This document shows positions 40,657 through 49,137 of a DNA stretch of 58,563 nt, in pieces. Position 1 is the stretch's first letter, and each line of letters begins with the position of its first letter. The translations under genes and the position numbers were made by a program. The notes beneath the pieces are model-generated. The model worked only from the letters and a program-made list of their open reading frames with translations. It made no database searches and was not told the DNA's origin. The DNA comes from Bacteroidia bacterium (GTDB lineage: Bacteria > Bacteroidota > Bacteroidia > CAIKAF01), in the NCBI GenBank assembly GCA_030427255.1, contig JAUHWY010000022.1:1-58563 (forward strand), read 5' to 3'.

Positions 40657-43008
40657 ATGTCAAAAAGTCCCGATACTGAAATAGACCTAAGCATTTGTGA
40701 CAAAGAGCCCATCCATTTGTTGGGAAAAGTCCAAAGCCATGGGCACTTATTGGTTTTTAGTGGAAGCAGCTTAAATCTTAGATTTTTTAGCGAAGGGGCC
40801 GAAAAACAGCTTGGCATAAGCAAGTCCCAATTTCAGAAACTCAACCTTAATCTGCTACTCAAACTGACGAATGCGGGACAAGAGTTGGCAAAAATCGACT
40901 CTTTAAAATTTGGAAATGAAAAGCATGTTTTTTCGGGCTTTCTAAATGGAATACTCTATAATTTTACAGCAAGTAAACACCAAGGCCACCTTAATGTAGA
41001 GTTTGAAATGGCCGATGGCTTGGACAAACACAGCATTCAAGTAAGTCAAAACTTCTTATTTCTTCAGCGGTTGGCTACCGGTCTGCGAACTATTAAAGAG
41101 GAACAGCAATTATGGAGCTATGCAGCAGATGCCTTTAGAAAATACACCGGCTATGACCGGGTTATGGTTTACAAGTTTGACCTAGATGGAAATGGAGAAG
41201 TCATTGCGGAGTCCAAAATCTTTGGGTTGGACACCTTTCTTGGCTTAAAATATCCTGCCAGCGACATTCCAAAACAAGCCCGAAAGCTCTACGAAAAAAA
41301 CATTTTGCGCATCATTGGGGATGTAGACGATAATGGCAAAGAGATACAAAGCATAGGTAAGGAAGGCGCCTCAGGATTGCTCGACCTAAGCTTCGTAGGC
41401 CTGAGAAGTGTTAGTCCAACCCACTTGCAATATCTAAAAAACATGGGGGTTAAGGCCACTCTTGGCCTATCTATTCTAGAGCAAGGGTGTTTGTGGGGAA
41501 TGGTAATTGCACACCACTACACAGAACCTAAAATACCCGATTTTTCGATAAGACTTAGCTCAGAAGTATTCGGGGAAATGATAACCCACAGATACTTAGG
41601 ACTTAAAAGCCAAAAAAGGCTAGAGATCGAAAAAGAGTTTCAAGAAACTCTAGAATCCTTCCGCAGTAGCAGCAACAGTGTTGTGGAAGGGTTACAAAAA
41701 TTCAGTCCAAAAATTTTTTCCTATTTAGGTGTTTGCGGAGCTTGGTGGGTTTCAAAACAAGAAATTTTCACTTTTGGACACTGCCCAAGCCCTTCTATGG
41801 ATTTGCTTAAAAAGTTGGCTGCTGTTTGCAATGAGGACCTTATTAGTTACCACCACGATTTACCCAGGAAAGGGTTTTTAGACCAAGAACTAAATAACTG
41901 CGCCGGTGTGGCGTGCTTGAAACTTTCCAAGGATTATAAAAATGGGTTTTTGCTTTTTCGAAAAGAAGAAAACCAAACCGTGCATTGGGCAGGGAACCCG
42001 GAAAAAGCAATAATACCCAACAAAGAGGATCCAAAAAAGCTTTCTCCCCGCAACTCCTTCGCCCTGTGGGAAGAGCGTGTCAAAGGCTTTAGTCAGCCAT
42101 GGCAAATGAAAGAAAAAGAACTGGCTTCAAGACTTAGGCATGCTCTTATTGATCTTTGGATAAGCACCAGCCAAAAAGAGGAGGAACCTTCGGCCCTGCA
42201 CCGAAATATACCATGGGGCCAAATTATTAACGACCAGCGGGCGACTTTAGCTGAAAAAGAAAAGACCATAACCAACCTAAAAAGAGGGATCAAAGAAGCC
42301 AAAAGCCGATCCCTAGAAAGGGCACGATTTGTGGCTACCATGAGTCACGAGCTTAAAACTCCTTTGAATGGAATTATGGGGCTCTCGCAGCTGGTCGAAG
42401 ATGAGGGAGACCCAAAATCAAGGGAATATGCTCATATGATATTGAATGCCTCCAACCGACTTTTGGATACCATTCAACGCATTTTGGAATACCTACGCAT
42501 GGAAGAATATGCTCCTGCGGAAAGTCCGGAAGCTACCGACATGAGCATACTATTGGATAGGGTATTGGAACCCATTAGGGTTTTGGCTCAGAAAAAAAAT
42601 CATCTTCTCATCGTCAATGTTCATACCGGACATAGATCCTTTTGGCTCGACCAAACCATGACCTCAGCCATTCTTTCCAACCTCATTAGCAATGCCATTA
42701 AATACACACCTAAGGAAGGACGTATTGAAGTAAATGTTAAAACCGGGGTTGAACACCAAAAAGAAGTACTGATCTTATCCGTAGAAGACAATGGCATAGG
42801 AATCCCGCTCAAAGACCAAAGCCGCATTTTTGACCCATTCTACTCCTTAGGTGATATCACCCATCAATCCGACCAAAGCAGTGGCCTTGGCTTATTCCTT
42901 GTTAAACGATTTGTAGAACATTTGGGCGGAACTGTCCATTTAGAAAGCTACCCCGGCAAAGGAAGCTTGTTTACCATTAAGCTTCCAATTCATTCCGACG
43001 CCTTATGA
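40657..43008 (+). CDS. bphP: Bacteriophytochrome histidine kinase
   Basis: The ATG at 40657 (783 aa) puts the biliverdin-binding Cys at residue 14 (LSICDKEPIH), the usual place. The PAS-GAF-PHY sensor includes KVQSHGHLL and the GAF signature YPASDIPKQAR (about residue 198). The transmitter has the H-box FVATMSHELKTPLNG (His about 564), the N-box NAIKYTP and G-boxes VEDNGIGIP and GLGLFLVKRF. It is a red/far-red-sensing kinase. The stop overlaps the response regulator (ATGA), and the heme oxygenase that makes its chromophore is third in the operon. Confidence 0.95.
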   Translation: MSKSPDTEIDLSICDKEPIHLLGKVQSHGHLLVFSGSSLNLRFFSEGAEKQLGISKSQFQKLNLNLLLKLTNAGQELAKIDSLKFGNEKHVFSGFLNGILYNFTASKHQGHLNVEFEMADGLDKHSIQVSQNFLFLQRLATGLRTIKEEQQLWSYAADAFRKYTGYDRVMVYKFDLDGNGEVIAESKIFGLDTFLGLKYPASDIPKQARKLYEKNILRIIGDVDDNGKEIQSIGKEGASGLLDLSFVGLRSVSPTHLQYLKNMGVKATLGLSILEQGCLWGMVIAHHYTEPKIPDFSIRLSSEVFGEMITHRYLGLKSQKRLEIEKEFQETLESFRSSSNSVVEGLQKFSPKIFSYLGVCGAWWVSKQEIFTFGHCPSPSMDLLKKLAAVCNEDLISYHHDLPRKGFLDQELNNCAGVACLKLSKDYKNGFLLFRKEENQTVHWAGNPEKAIIPNKEDPKKLSPRNSFALWEERVKGFSQPWQMKEKELASRLRHALIDLWISTSQKEEEPSALHRNIPWGQIINDQRATLAEKEKTITNLKRGIKEAKSRSLERARFVATMSHELKTPLNGIMGLSQLVEDEGDPKSREYAHMILNASNRLLDTIQRILEYLRMEEYAPAESPEATDMSILLDRVLEPIRVLAQKKNHLLIVNVHTGHRSFWLDQTMTSAILSNLISNAIKYTPKEGRIEVNVKTGVEHQKEVLILSVEDNGIGIPLKDQSRIFDPFYSLGDITHQSDQSSGLGLFLVKRFVEHLGGTVHLESYPGKGSLFTIKLPIHSDAL

Positions 43009-43358
43009 ACATATTGTATATCGAAGACAACCAAATAAACCGCTTTGTATTCGAAAAAAGAATTAAAAAGTGCAATGGTTTCTTTGTTAAAACGGTAGAG
43101 AGCCCGGAAGAAGGAATTCAGGAAGCCTGCTCCGGAAAATACAACCATGTGTTCATTGATATTAACCTAAACCACCCTCGCCTTGATGGATTTGATGTAT
43201 TGACTGCCATAAGGGAGTCGGATTCCCAGCCCGAACAAGTTTTTGCCTTAACTTCTTATTCAGGTGCGGATTGGCGCAGAAAATGTTTAGAGGCCGGATT
43301 CGACGACTTTTTGGAAAAGCCTTTTGACCCATTTGCTTTTTACCAAAACCACATATGA
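43005..43358 (+). CDS. Single-domain response regulator
   Basis: This 117-aa receiver domain has IEDN (acidic pair), phospho-acceptor Asp52 in VFIDINL, Thr83 in ALTSYSG and Lys105 in LEKPF. There is no output domain, so it acts by protein interaction or as a phosphate shuttle, as is usual next to phytochrome kinases. Four-base overlaps on both sides show tight coupling with the kinase and the heme oxygenase. Confidence 0.93.
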   Translation: MNILYIEDNQINRFVFEKRIKKCNGFFVKTVESPEEGIQEACSGKYNHVFIDINLNHPRLDGFDVLTAIRESDSQPEQVFALTSYSGADWRRKCLEAGFDDFLEKPFDPFAFYQNHI

Positions 43359-43954
43359 CACTTTCCCAGAAACTGAAACAAGAAACAAAAAGCCTGCACG
43401 CAGCTACTGAAAAAGCAATGGGCGCAAAGCAATTGATGAGTCCGGGCTATTTGCTCGATGACTACCGCCAATTATTGCTGACCTTGTACTATGCCCATCA
43501 AGCTTTGGAGCCTCTTTGCTTGACAAATGGCAGTTCATTACCTACTTGGCAGGAGAGTCCGCCGGCCTACAGACCCTTGCTCCCGTTTTTGGAACAGGAC
43601 TTAAAGGTATTAGGGGAGCTATACTGCCCTTTTCGTTCCCAAGTTTCAGTGCCTGAGATAAGCATGGCAGCGAGTCCCGGAGTGCGCTATGTGCTTGAAG
43701 GTGCAAGCCAAGGAGCACAGTTTATTTTGCCTGCCCTCCAAAGAAGCAATTGGGAAGTTAAACCCTTGGGTTATTATACGGCCTCTGCTCTTTCAGGTCA
43801 GGAGCGTTGGGGAGCATACAAACGATGGTTAGATACCCAAGTTCCCGAGAATTACGCTATAGAGATTATAGATGCCGCAGTCAAAAGCTTTGAATACCTT
43901 TTGGCCTTAGCCCAAGCAGGGCAAGCTATGGACTCCTTGCAAAATCATCCCTAA
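43355..43954 (+). CDS. bphO: Biliverdin-producing heme oxygenase
   Basis: This 199-aa all-helical protein has the proximal His at about residue 15 (LKQETKSLHAATEK) and the distal-helix region YVLEGASQGAQFILPAL in the place of the YVLEGSxLGG motif of bacterial heme oxygenases. It cleaves heme to biliverdin, CO and iron. Its position directly after the phytochrome and regulator genes, with a four-base overlap, indicates chromophore supply. Confidence 0.92.
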   Translation: MTLSQKLKQETKSLHAATEKAMGAKQLMSPGYLLDDYRQLLLTLYYAHQALEPLCLTNGSSLPTWQESPPAYRPLLPFLEQDLKVLGELYCPFRSQVSVPEISMAASPGVRYVLEGASQGAQFILPALQRSNWEVKPLGYYTASALSGQERWGAYKRWLDTQVPENYAIEIIDAAVKSFEYLLALAQAGQAMDSLQNHP

Positions 43955-43997
43955 GCAACCGCAGCACAACACAATACTCCGGAATTTTAACTTATTT

Positions 43998-44142
43998 GGG
44001 CGCCTAATCCGTCTCCGGCCATTAGCTGCCTTGTGGGGGGGTACGCCGCTCTGCGGAGACAAGGAGCTTCCTGTGGTCGCTCTTGCCTCCGCAGCGGCTG
44101 TGCCCCCCACATCGGCAGGCTAATTGGCCTGCGCCGGGGCGC
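43998..44142 (+). repeat. 150-bp hairpin element, family A copy 2
   Basis: GGGCGCCTAATCCGTCTCCG at the left and TTGGCCTGCGCCGGGGCGC at the right pair imperfectly. The inner arms CTGCGGAG (44051-44058) and CTCCGCAG (44087-44094) are a perfect match. It is non-coding and lies after the heme oxygenase gene. A diverged REP-like palindrome follows near 44196-44224. Confidence 0.9.
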
Positions 44143-44264
44143 AGATCCCGCTTCGAAAATAAACCGCTACAGGGACAAGCCTTACCGAGCCACCCAGCGA
44201 TTTCAACGGTGAGATAACCCACCGCTGAATCCTTAGGTTTTGGGCGCCTTATCGGAATTTCAAA

Positions 44265-44522
44265 CTAGGGAAAAGTTTCGCTAATCCATTCGCCTAACCT
44301 TGCTTTATGGGACATTGAATCAATCGCATGGTGATCCACCCTCCCGATAACAAATCCCCAATCCATTAATTTCTTAGCGTACCAAACACCAACTCCTTGA
44401 AGCAAATTAGATAAATGGAAAAACATTTGAATTTTAATCAGGTCGGGCGTAACCAAAAATTGCTGAAATGCTAAGAATATGACTTTCGGTGTATTAAGAA
44501 TTAACTCAAGGGCTAAAATCAA
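44265..44522 (-). CDS. Possible small ORF of unknown function
   Basis: An 85-codon ATG-started frame with a hydrophobic N-terminal half (LALELILNTPKVIFLAF...). It matches no family I know. Its last residues (SHKARLGEWISET) come from the 40-bp dispersed repeat also found at 20183, so the 3' end at least is not native coding sequence. It may be a degraded gene fragment. Low confidence. Confidence 0.25.
   Translation of the reverse strand: MILALELILNTPKVIFLAFQQFLVTPDLIKIQMFFHLSNLLQGVGVWYAKKLMDWGFVIGRVDHHAIDSMSHKARLGEWISETFP
44267..44312 (-). repeat. 40-bp dispersed repeat, copy 2
   Basis: Inverse copy of 20183-20225: CATAAAGCAA then TTAGGCGAATGGATTAGCG and AAACTT. It includes no complete gene. 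Confidence 0.75.
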
Positions 44523-44649
44523 GTAGCGAAAGTTGTGTGTATACTGAGGATTTTGTCAAAATTAGAAGCACAGCAATGACAAGAAGAAATCGGAAATCTC
44601 AATACTAATTAGTAACTTTACATGACCATATGGAGAAAAAAACGACATA

Positions 44650-44853
44650 TTGATAAAAATTTTATCAAAGGACAATTCAGATTCATTGGATAAAAAGTAC
44701 GCTGAAACCTTGAGGTTCTACAGAGAATGTAGTGAATTGGTTGAGAAGACTTATTTTGCTTTAGGCAGAAAAGGAAAATACCATTTTACAAATCAATCAA
44801 CTACGAATGGCAGTATCGACACCAAAACCATCTCCCCAACGTCCAAGATTTAA
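44650..44853 (+). CDS. Possible small protein upstream of Clp-fold protease remnant
   Basis: This 67-codon frame has only a TTG start (44650), is charged and helical (LDKKYAETLRFYRECSELVEK), and overlaps the next frame by 47 bases. No family is recognised. Its position suggests a partner or upstream part of the SDH-type protease locus. It may itself be degraded, because no ATG is available in this frame. Confidence 0.35.
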   Translation: MIKILSKDNSDSLDKKYAETLRFYRECSELVEKTYFALGRKGKYHFTNQSTTNGSIDTKTISPTSKI

Positions 44854-45184
44854 GTCTACTCAGGACTGGAATAACTACATAGAAGCAAATCGACAATGGT
44901 TGACAGGGGATCACCTTCTACAACTTAGGACACAATGTTATCATGAAATTGAAGCATTGAGAAAAAGACCACTTTTGGTATATGCATCAAGGTTTTTGAA
45001 TGCTCCTCAAGGTGCCCCTGTTTCAATCGACTTGTCCGATATAGATGGATTTACGGACTTAGTTGGTTCTTTTAAGGATTCGGAGAGCGTTGATGTTCTT
45101 ATTCACAGTCCGGGTGGTCAACCCGATGCGACTGAAAGAATCGTCAATATTTTAAGAAATAATTTTAGAGAGGTACATTTTTAA
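44807..45184 (+). pseudogene. SDH-family Clp-fold serine protease, truncated
   Basis: This 125-aa frame matches the N-terminal part of the SDH/ClpP-like serine proteinase family: PVSIDLSDIDGFTDLVGSF, then VDVLIHSPGGQPDATERIV and REVHF. In full-length members this point is followed by the segment with the catalytic Ser (A-Y-S-A-A-T-M-type). Here the frame ends in TAA, and unrelated sequence follows, so the active site is missing. The cause of the truncation is not visible. Such proteases occur in phage-defence and stress islands. Confidence 0.65.
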
Positions 45185-45254
45185 TACCGCATTCCGCCTA
45201 ATCCGCGGCAAGTTTAATGCACCACACAACAGACAATAAAAAGCTGAGTTGACA

Positions 45255-46268
45255 ATGGAATTCAAGAAATATAACTCAATAGAAAATTCGTATCAGTACG
45301 ACTTTATCAGTTCAATTTTTGAACAAGGTTTTGGCGACCTTGACTATGTAGTTCAAGAAAAAGTTCACGGCGCAAATTTGAGTTTCATTACGGACGGACA
45401 GAATATCTTAACTGCCAAGCGGACAGAACTAATTTTAGACCACGAACCGTTTTTTAACTCAAAACTTGTTCAAGAAAAGTACAGCAACAAAGTATTCAAC
45501 CTTTTCAAAGAAATTAGCAAATCATTTGACACCAAAACAGTGACAATATTTGGAGAATTATTTGGTGGCGGTTATCCTCATCCGGACATTCCAAAAGACG
45601 ACAATGCAAAACTGGTTCAACGTGGTATTTATTACTGTCCCTCAAATGACTTTTTCGCTTTTGACATCTTACTTAACAACGACAAATTTTTGGACGTTGA
45701 GACAGCGTCAGGACTTTTTGAACAATTGGGCTTTGTTTATGCAAAAACCTTATTTAAAGGGAAATTAGCGGACTGTTTGGCCTTTCCAAACGAATTTAAA
45801 ACAACAATCCCAAACGAATATGGACTACCACAACTTGACGGTAACATTTGTGAAGGCGTTGTAGTGCGACCAATACAACCTTTATTTCTTCGGACAGGTT
45901 CAAGAGTTTTGATTAAAAACAAAAACGAAAAGTGGGCAGAAAACAACAACTACATTGACAAAGCGATTTTAAGTAAACTGCTTCATGAAGGAGAAGAACT
46001 TAGCGAAGAAGCGAGTTTCCTTTGTGAGGAAATTTACAAACTTATAACGCAAAATCGACTGACAAACTTGTTAAGCAAAATAGGCGAAGTAAATCCCAAT
46101 AAGGACTTGGGAAAAGTTTTAGGTTTGTACAACAAAGACGTACTGTCCGACTTTTTTAAAACTTATAAAGACCACTATGATGGTTTAGAAAAGCACGAAA
46201 GTAAATCAGTAAACAAATTTTTAAACAAACACGCCGGACAACTAATTAATGACTACTTTGACAGGTAG
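45255..46268 (+). CDS. RNA ligase, Rnl2-like
   Basis: The ATG at 45255 (337 aa) is preferred to a TTG two codons upstream. Nucleotidyltransferase motifs are in order: motif I EKVHGANLSF (adenylated Lys in K-x-x-G), motif III FGELFGGGYP, motif IIIa FFAFDI, motif IV EGVVVRP and motif V LIKNKNEKW. This is the Rnl2 (T4 gp24.1-like) family, which seals 3'-OH/5'-P nicks in RNA. A C-terminal helical domain (about 230-337) matches the Rnl2 layout. Its location in a defence island suggests RNA repair, for example of tRNA cleaved by toxins. Confidence 0.85.
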   Translation: MEFKKYNSIENSYQYDFISSIFEQGFGDLDYVVQEKVHGANLSFITDGQNILTAKRTELILDHEPFFNSKLVQEKYSNKVFNLFKEISKSFDTKTVTIFGELFGGGYPHPDIPKDDNAKLVQRGIYYCPSNDFFAFDILLNNDKFLDVETASGLFEQLGFVYAKTLFKGKLADCLAFPNEFKTTIPNEYGLPQLDGNICEGVVVRPIQPLFLRTGSRVLIKNKNEKWAENNNYIDKAILSKLLHEGEELSEEASFLCEEIYKLITQNRLTNLLSKIGEVNPNKDLGKVLGLYNKDVLSDFFKTYKDHYDGLEKHESKSVNKFLNKHAGQLINDYFDR

Positions 46269-46357
46269 AAAACCTACCCTTAACAGTTCGTTGCATATCC
46301 CGGCGATCCGGACCCTTAAATACTCAACCTCCTCCTCTTGGTTTCTCTTTCTTTACC

Positions 46358-46508
46358 GCAATCCCGGGGCAGGGATGCCGCGGAAAACCCGGAAGGCGGC
46401 GGCCCGGAGGCCTTGGCGGGTGGAGGCTGAGGAACGAAGCCCACGCACCGCCTAGGCCTCCGTGGCCGCCGGCTGAGGATTTGAAGCAGGCAGCCCGGTT
46501 CAGCCCCC
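46358..46508 (-). repeat. GC-rich hairpin element, family B copy 2
   Basis: On the reverse strand GGCTGAACCGGGCTG (identical to copy 1) and ATCCTCAG lead into a helix: 46448-46470 pairs with 46398-46419, that is GGCGGCC, CGGAGGCCT, A, GGCGG with CCGCC, A, AGGCCTCCG, GGCCGCC. The apex again runs TGCG ... GCCTCC. ATCCCTGCC follows, as in copy 1. The gap 46269-46690 holds this element and no gene. Confidence 0.8.
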
Positions 46509-46689
46509 CCCTAAAAAAACAACCCCCTCTTTTTACAAAGGCTTGGGCCGGTGTGCAATTTTCTCCAAAGCCCTTGGAAATTTAACCCCAAAATGCTATT
46601 TTTGGTTGTAAACAACCCAATATGAAATCCAAACTACTCTTTTGAAAGTTTTTGGTATAACCCGAACAATCTCGACGCATCCTTCATGT

Positions 46690-46843
46690 GCAGTAACTCC
46701 AAAACAAAAAGGGACGATGACTTTTATTTTGGCGAACGATTTACCGGCTTAAAGGCGAATTTGAAGCCCAATTGAAAGATGAAGTAGAACTCAGCGAACC
46801 CATTGCCGCTAACCTCTCTAAAATCAAACTAGATGATTCCTGA
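46690..46843 (+). pseudogene. HsdM-type N6-adenine methyltransferase, C-terminal remnant
   Basis: Two frames together give the tail of a type I methyltransferase: KRDDDFYFGERF in one frame (about 46702-46740), then YRLKGEFEAQLKDEVELSEP and IAANLSKIKLDDS with TGA at 46841 in the other. A frameshift near 46740 separates them. The catalytic part is absent. The tail overlaps the RhuM start by 11 bases, preserving the original operon spacing hsdM-rhuM. The assignment is by pattern and by the neighbour. Confidence 0.5.
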
Positions 46844-47708
46844 GCCGAATGAAATCGTGGTTTATCAATCCAATGAGCAAAGCACTCGTATAGAAGTTCG
46901 CTTAGAAGATGAAACCATTTGGCTTACACAGCAACAAATCGTGGAATTATTTGACAGCAGTAAAGCGAACATCAGCGAGCATATCAAGCACATTTTTGAA
47001 TCTGGAGAATTGAAGGAAACGGCAACTGTTCGGAATTTCCGAACAGTTCGAACCGAGGGCAACCGCAAGGTAAGCCGAGCGCTTACGCACTATAGTTTGG
47101 ATGTGATTATCTCTGTAGGCTATCGCGTTAATTCTATTCGAGGTACGCAATTTAGGATATGGGCAAATGAGGTGCTTAAATCCTATTTATTGAAAGGCTA
47201 TGCAGTGAATGAGCGCATAGGGCGGCTCGAAAAAAATATCCATGGCTTAGTTGGCCGAATGAATCATCTGGAACTACAAATCAACGCCAACCTACCGCCA
47301 AAGCAGGGTATATTTTTTGATGGGCAAGTTTTTGACGCTTACGTTTTTGTAGCAGATCTTGTGAAGCGCGCTAAAAAGAACGTCTATCTGATAGACAATT
47401 ATGTAGACGAAACGGTACTCACACTACTTTCGAAAAGAGCCAACAAAGTTACCGCCACCATCTACACCAAGAGCATAAGCAAGCAATTACAGCTCGACCT
47501 GAAAAAGCACAACAGCCAGTATCCGGAAATAAATGTTGTGGAGTTCAAACCCGCCCACGACCGCTTTCTTATTTTGGATGAAAAAGACTGCTACCATATA
47601 GGAGCTTCGCTCAAGGATTTGGGGAGGAAGTGGTTTGCCTTCTCGAAGATGGAAGGAATGGCGGAAATCTTAGTTGCAAACCTTCAAAAGACGAACATGG
47701 ATGAGTGA
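46833..47708 (+). CDS. RhuM-family protein with C-terminal PLD-like domain
   Basis: This 291-aa protein begins with the RhuM N-terminal domain (TIWLTQQQIVELFDSSKANI, then HIKHIFESGEL, VRNFRTVRTEGNRKV and the SLDVIISVGYRVNSIRGTQF box). A short coiled coil (about 135-150) leads to a C-terminal domain with PAHDRFLILDEKDCYHIGAS, resembling a phospholipase-D-like H-x-K/D fold. RhuM genes are frequent passengers in type I restriction loci between hsdM and hsdS; here the methyltransferase tail precedes it but hsdS and hsdR are absent. The function of RhuM is unknown. Confidence 0.8.
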   Translation: MIPEPNEIVVYQSNEQSTRIEVRLEDETIWLTQQQIVELFDSSKANISEHIKHIFESGELKETATVRNFRTVRTEGNRKVSRALTHYSLDVIISVGYRVNSIRGTQFRIWANEVLKSYLLKGYAVNERIGRLEKNIHGLVGRMNHLELQINANLPPKQGIFFDGQVFDAYVFVADLVKRAKKNVYLIDNYVDETVLTLLSKRANKVTATIYTKSISKQLQLDLKKHNSQYPEINVVEFKPAHDRFLILDEKDCYHIGASLKDLGRKWFAFSKMEGMAEILVANLQKTNMDE

Positions 47709-47752
47709 TACGATGAGCTTGTCGAATGCTGTGTTTCAATTGTGACATAACC

Positions 47753-47825
47753 CAAGATTTCAACTGTGGGATAACCCACCGCGCAAACCCACGATTTCAG
47801 CCGTGGGATGACCCACCGCGGAACC
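47753..47825. repeat. Diverged REP-like palindromes
   Basis: Two copies of CCCA(C/A)GATTTCA(G/A)C(C/T)GTGGGAT followed by (A/G)ACCCACCGCG. They are related to the perfect palindrome at 18675. They lie directly in front of family A copy 3. Confidence 0.7.
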
Positions 47826-47835
47826 CTTAGGTTTT

Positions 47836-48330
47836 GGGCGCCTAATCCGTCTCCGGCCATTAGCTGCCTTGTGGGGTAGCTACGCCGCTAGGCCCACCTA
47901 AGGAGCTTCCTGTGGTCGCTCTTAGTTGGGCAGCGGCTGTGCCCCCCACCTCGGCAGGCTAATTGGCCTGCGCCGGGGCGCGTTAAGCTCCGTGGGGTTG
48001 TTTTCCTAAGGAAAGAAGAGCTACAACTTTTGCCACGGCGGTAAGATGCTCCAAGGCAAAATAGGAGACCAAGAGGTGGTACATTTTTGTTGGCTCAAAT
48101 CCGTTTTTTTCTATTTTTATGGTTGAGAACACCGCCCATGAATTGGCCCATCATCCAACATAGAAGAGAAAAACGGGTTGCTTTGGCATTTCCTGTTCAA
48201 TGGGTTAGAACAGGCGCAATAAGAAGTTCTTTCGATGATTTGGAAATGGTACATATCCATAGCAAAAACCGCGCGTATGCTCCAAAATGGAGGTATTTAT
48301 GCATAGGACATGCGGGTATGAGCAAGTTAT
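47836..48330 (+). repeat. Duplicated block 1: family A hairpin element plus conserved leader and ORF
   Basis: 47836-47981 is family A copy 3, with inner arms of the GCCCA/TTGGGC type. The next 350 bases are about 93 percent identical by eye to 52551-52895: a GTTAAGCTCCG junction, a leader containing CTTTTGCCACGGCGGTAAG, and the start and middle of a small ORF. Identity ends near 48330, inside that ORF. Confidence 0.88.
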
Positions 48331-48377
48331 GGCACATAATAAATGAAAGACGTAATTCAAATATTCAAGTCGGTTGA
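48138..48377 (+). CDS. Small conserved ORF in duplicated block 1
   Basis: The ATG at 48138 (79 aa) is the first Met shared with the second copy; an upstream TTG extends the frame by 17 codons through a U-rich leader. The chain is basic and ends in aromatic residues (NWPIIQHRREKRVALAFPVQ, WVRTGAIRSSFDDLEMV). No family is recognised. Its C-terminus beyond about residue 65 differs from that of copy 2 and overlaps the next gene by 35 bases, so this copy may be fused to foreign sequence. The second copy (52707-52922) ends cleanly. Confidence 0.5.
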   Translation: MNWPIIQHRREKRVALAFPVQWVRTGAIRSSFDDLEMVHIHSKNRAYAPKWRYLCIGHAGMSKLWHIINERRNSNIQVG

Positions 48378-49014
48378 AAGAATTGAAAAACCAGACTATA
48401 ACACAGCTTCAAGACAAAGCGTTGGAGATTGGGAAACCATTGCCTCAAAGACAGGTTTTTTCAAAGACGACACCATTACCTTGCCAATAGAATGCAAAAA
48501 TGACCCAAAGGTTAAGGATGCGGATTTAATAATAATTCAAGACATAAAAGGCTTTGACCCATTTTTAGTGAATAAATTTTTGGACTATTCGCCATTTCCA
48601 AAATGGTTGAAAGATTCGAGAAAAGAATATATAAACTCAGACAATCTTCAACTTAAAGGATTTAGTATCCTCTCTAAGCCCTGGAATTTTGAAATATTTG
48701 AATTCAAAAGAGCGGCCAATGCCAGTATCGAAGTTTGGCTTAAGTACTCTCCCAAAATTGGAGTACCGAAAAGAGAAAGCCATAAAATTGCAGAACTGAA
48801 AATTGGAAAACCAATTAGGTTTAAAATTAATGGAAAGGACGACCATGCAATGACTGGCAACAGACAAAGGGCATTTTCCGAGTTCGACTACATCATGGAA
48901 TACTTAGGAACAGCTGACAAATTAGAATTCAAAGAGTTGAACAAAATGGAAACATGTAAGAAGGTCCCAGCAAAGGACTGCAAGGTAATCGACGAAAGAA
49001 AGATATTTACTTGA
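48343..49014 (+). CDS. Hypothetical protein, cassette-like
   Basis: This 223-aa soluble protein has mixed alpha/beta composition with no signal peptide. Visible stretches include ADLIIIQDIKGFDPFLVNKF and SIEVWLKYSPKIGVPKRES, but no family is recognised. It is A/T-richer than the core genes. It lies directly after the duplicated small ORF and is followed 15 bases after its stop by the 30-bp CCCCCTAACAACACCCACCC repeat that also follows the next gene. This suggests mobile gene-cassette structure. Confidence 0.6.
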   Translation: MKDVIQIFKSVERIEKPDYNTASRQSVGDWETIASKTGFFKDDTITLPIECKNDPKVKDADLIIIQDIKGFDPFLVNKFLDYSPFPKWLKDSRKEYINSDNLQLKGFSILSKPWNFEIFEFKRAANASIEVWLKYSPKIGVPKRESHKIAELKIGKPIRFKINGKDDHAMTGNRQRAFSEFDYIMEYLGTADKLEFKELNKMETCKKVPAKDCKVIDERKIFT

Positions 49015-49028
49015 TGGAAAAAATTATG

Positions 49029-49058
49029 CCCCCTAACAACACCCACCCAAAAGTGCCG
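49029..49058 (+). repeat. 30-bp cassette-end repeat, copy 1
   Basis: GCCCCCTAACAACACCCACC plus CAAAAGTG is repeated at 49651-49680, in both cases right after a hypothetical gene. A CGTTATGGC motif near 49179 could be the other side of an attC-like palindrome. Confidence 0.7.
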
Positions 49059-49137
49059 GTTAAGGACTTAATTCAAGCCTTTTGCTTCCATCAAAATTTA
49101 CCTTCGATGCTGCTTCCCAGTGTGCTTGGTTGCCAGT

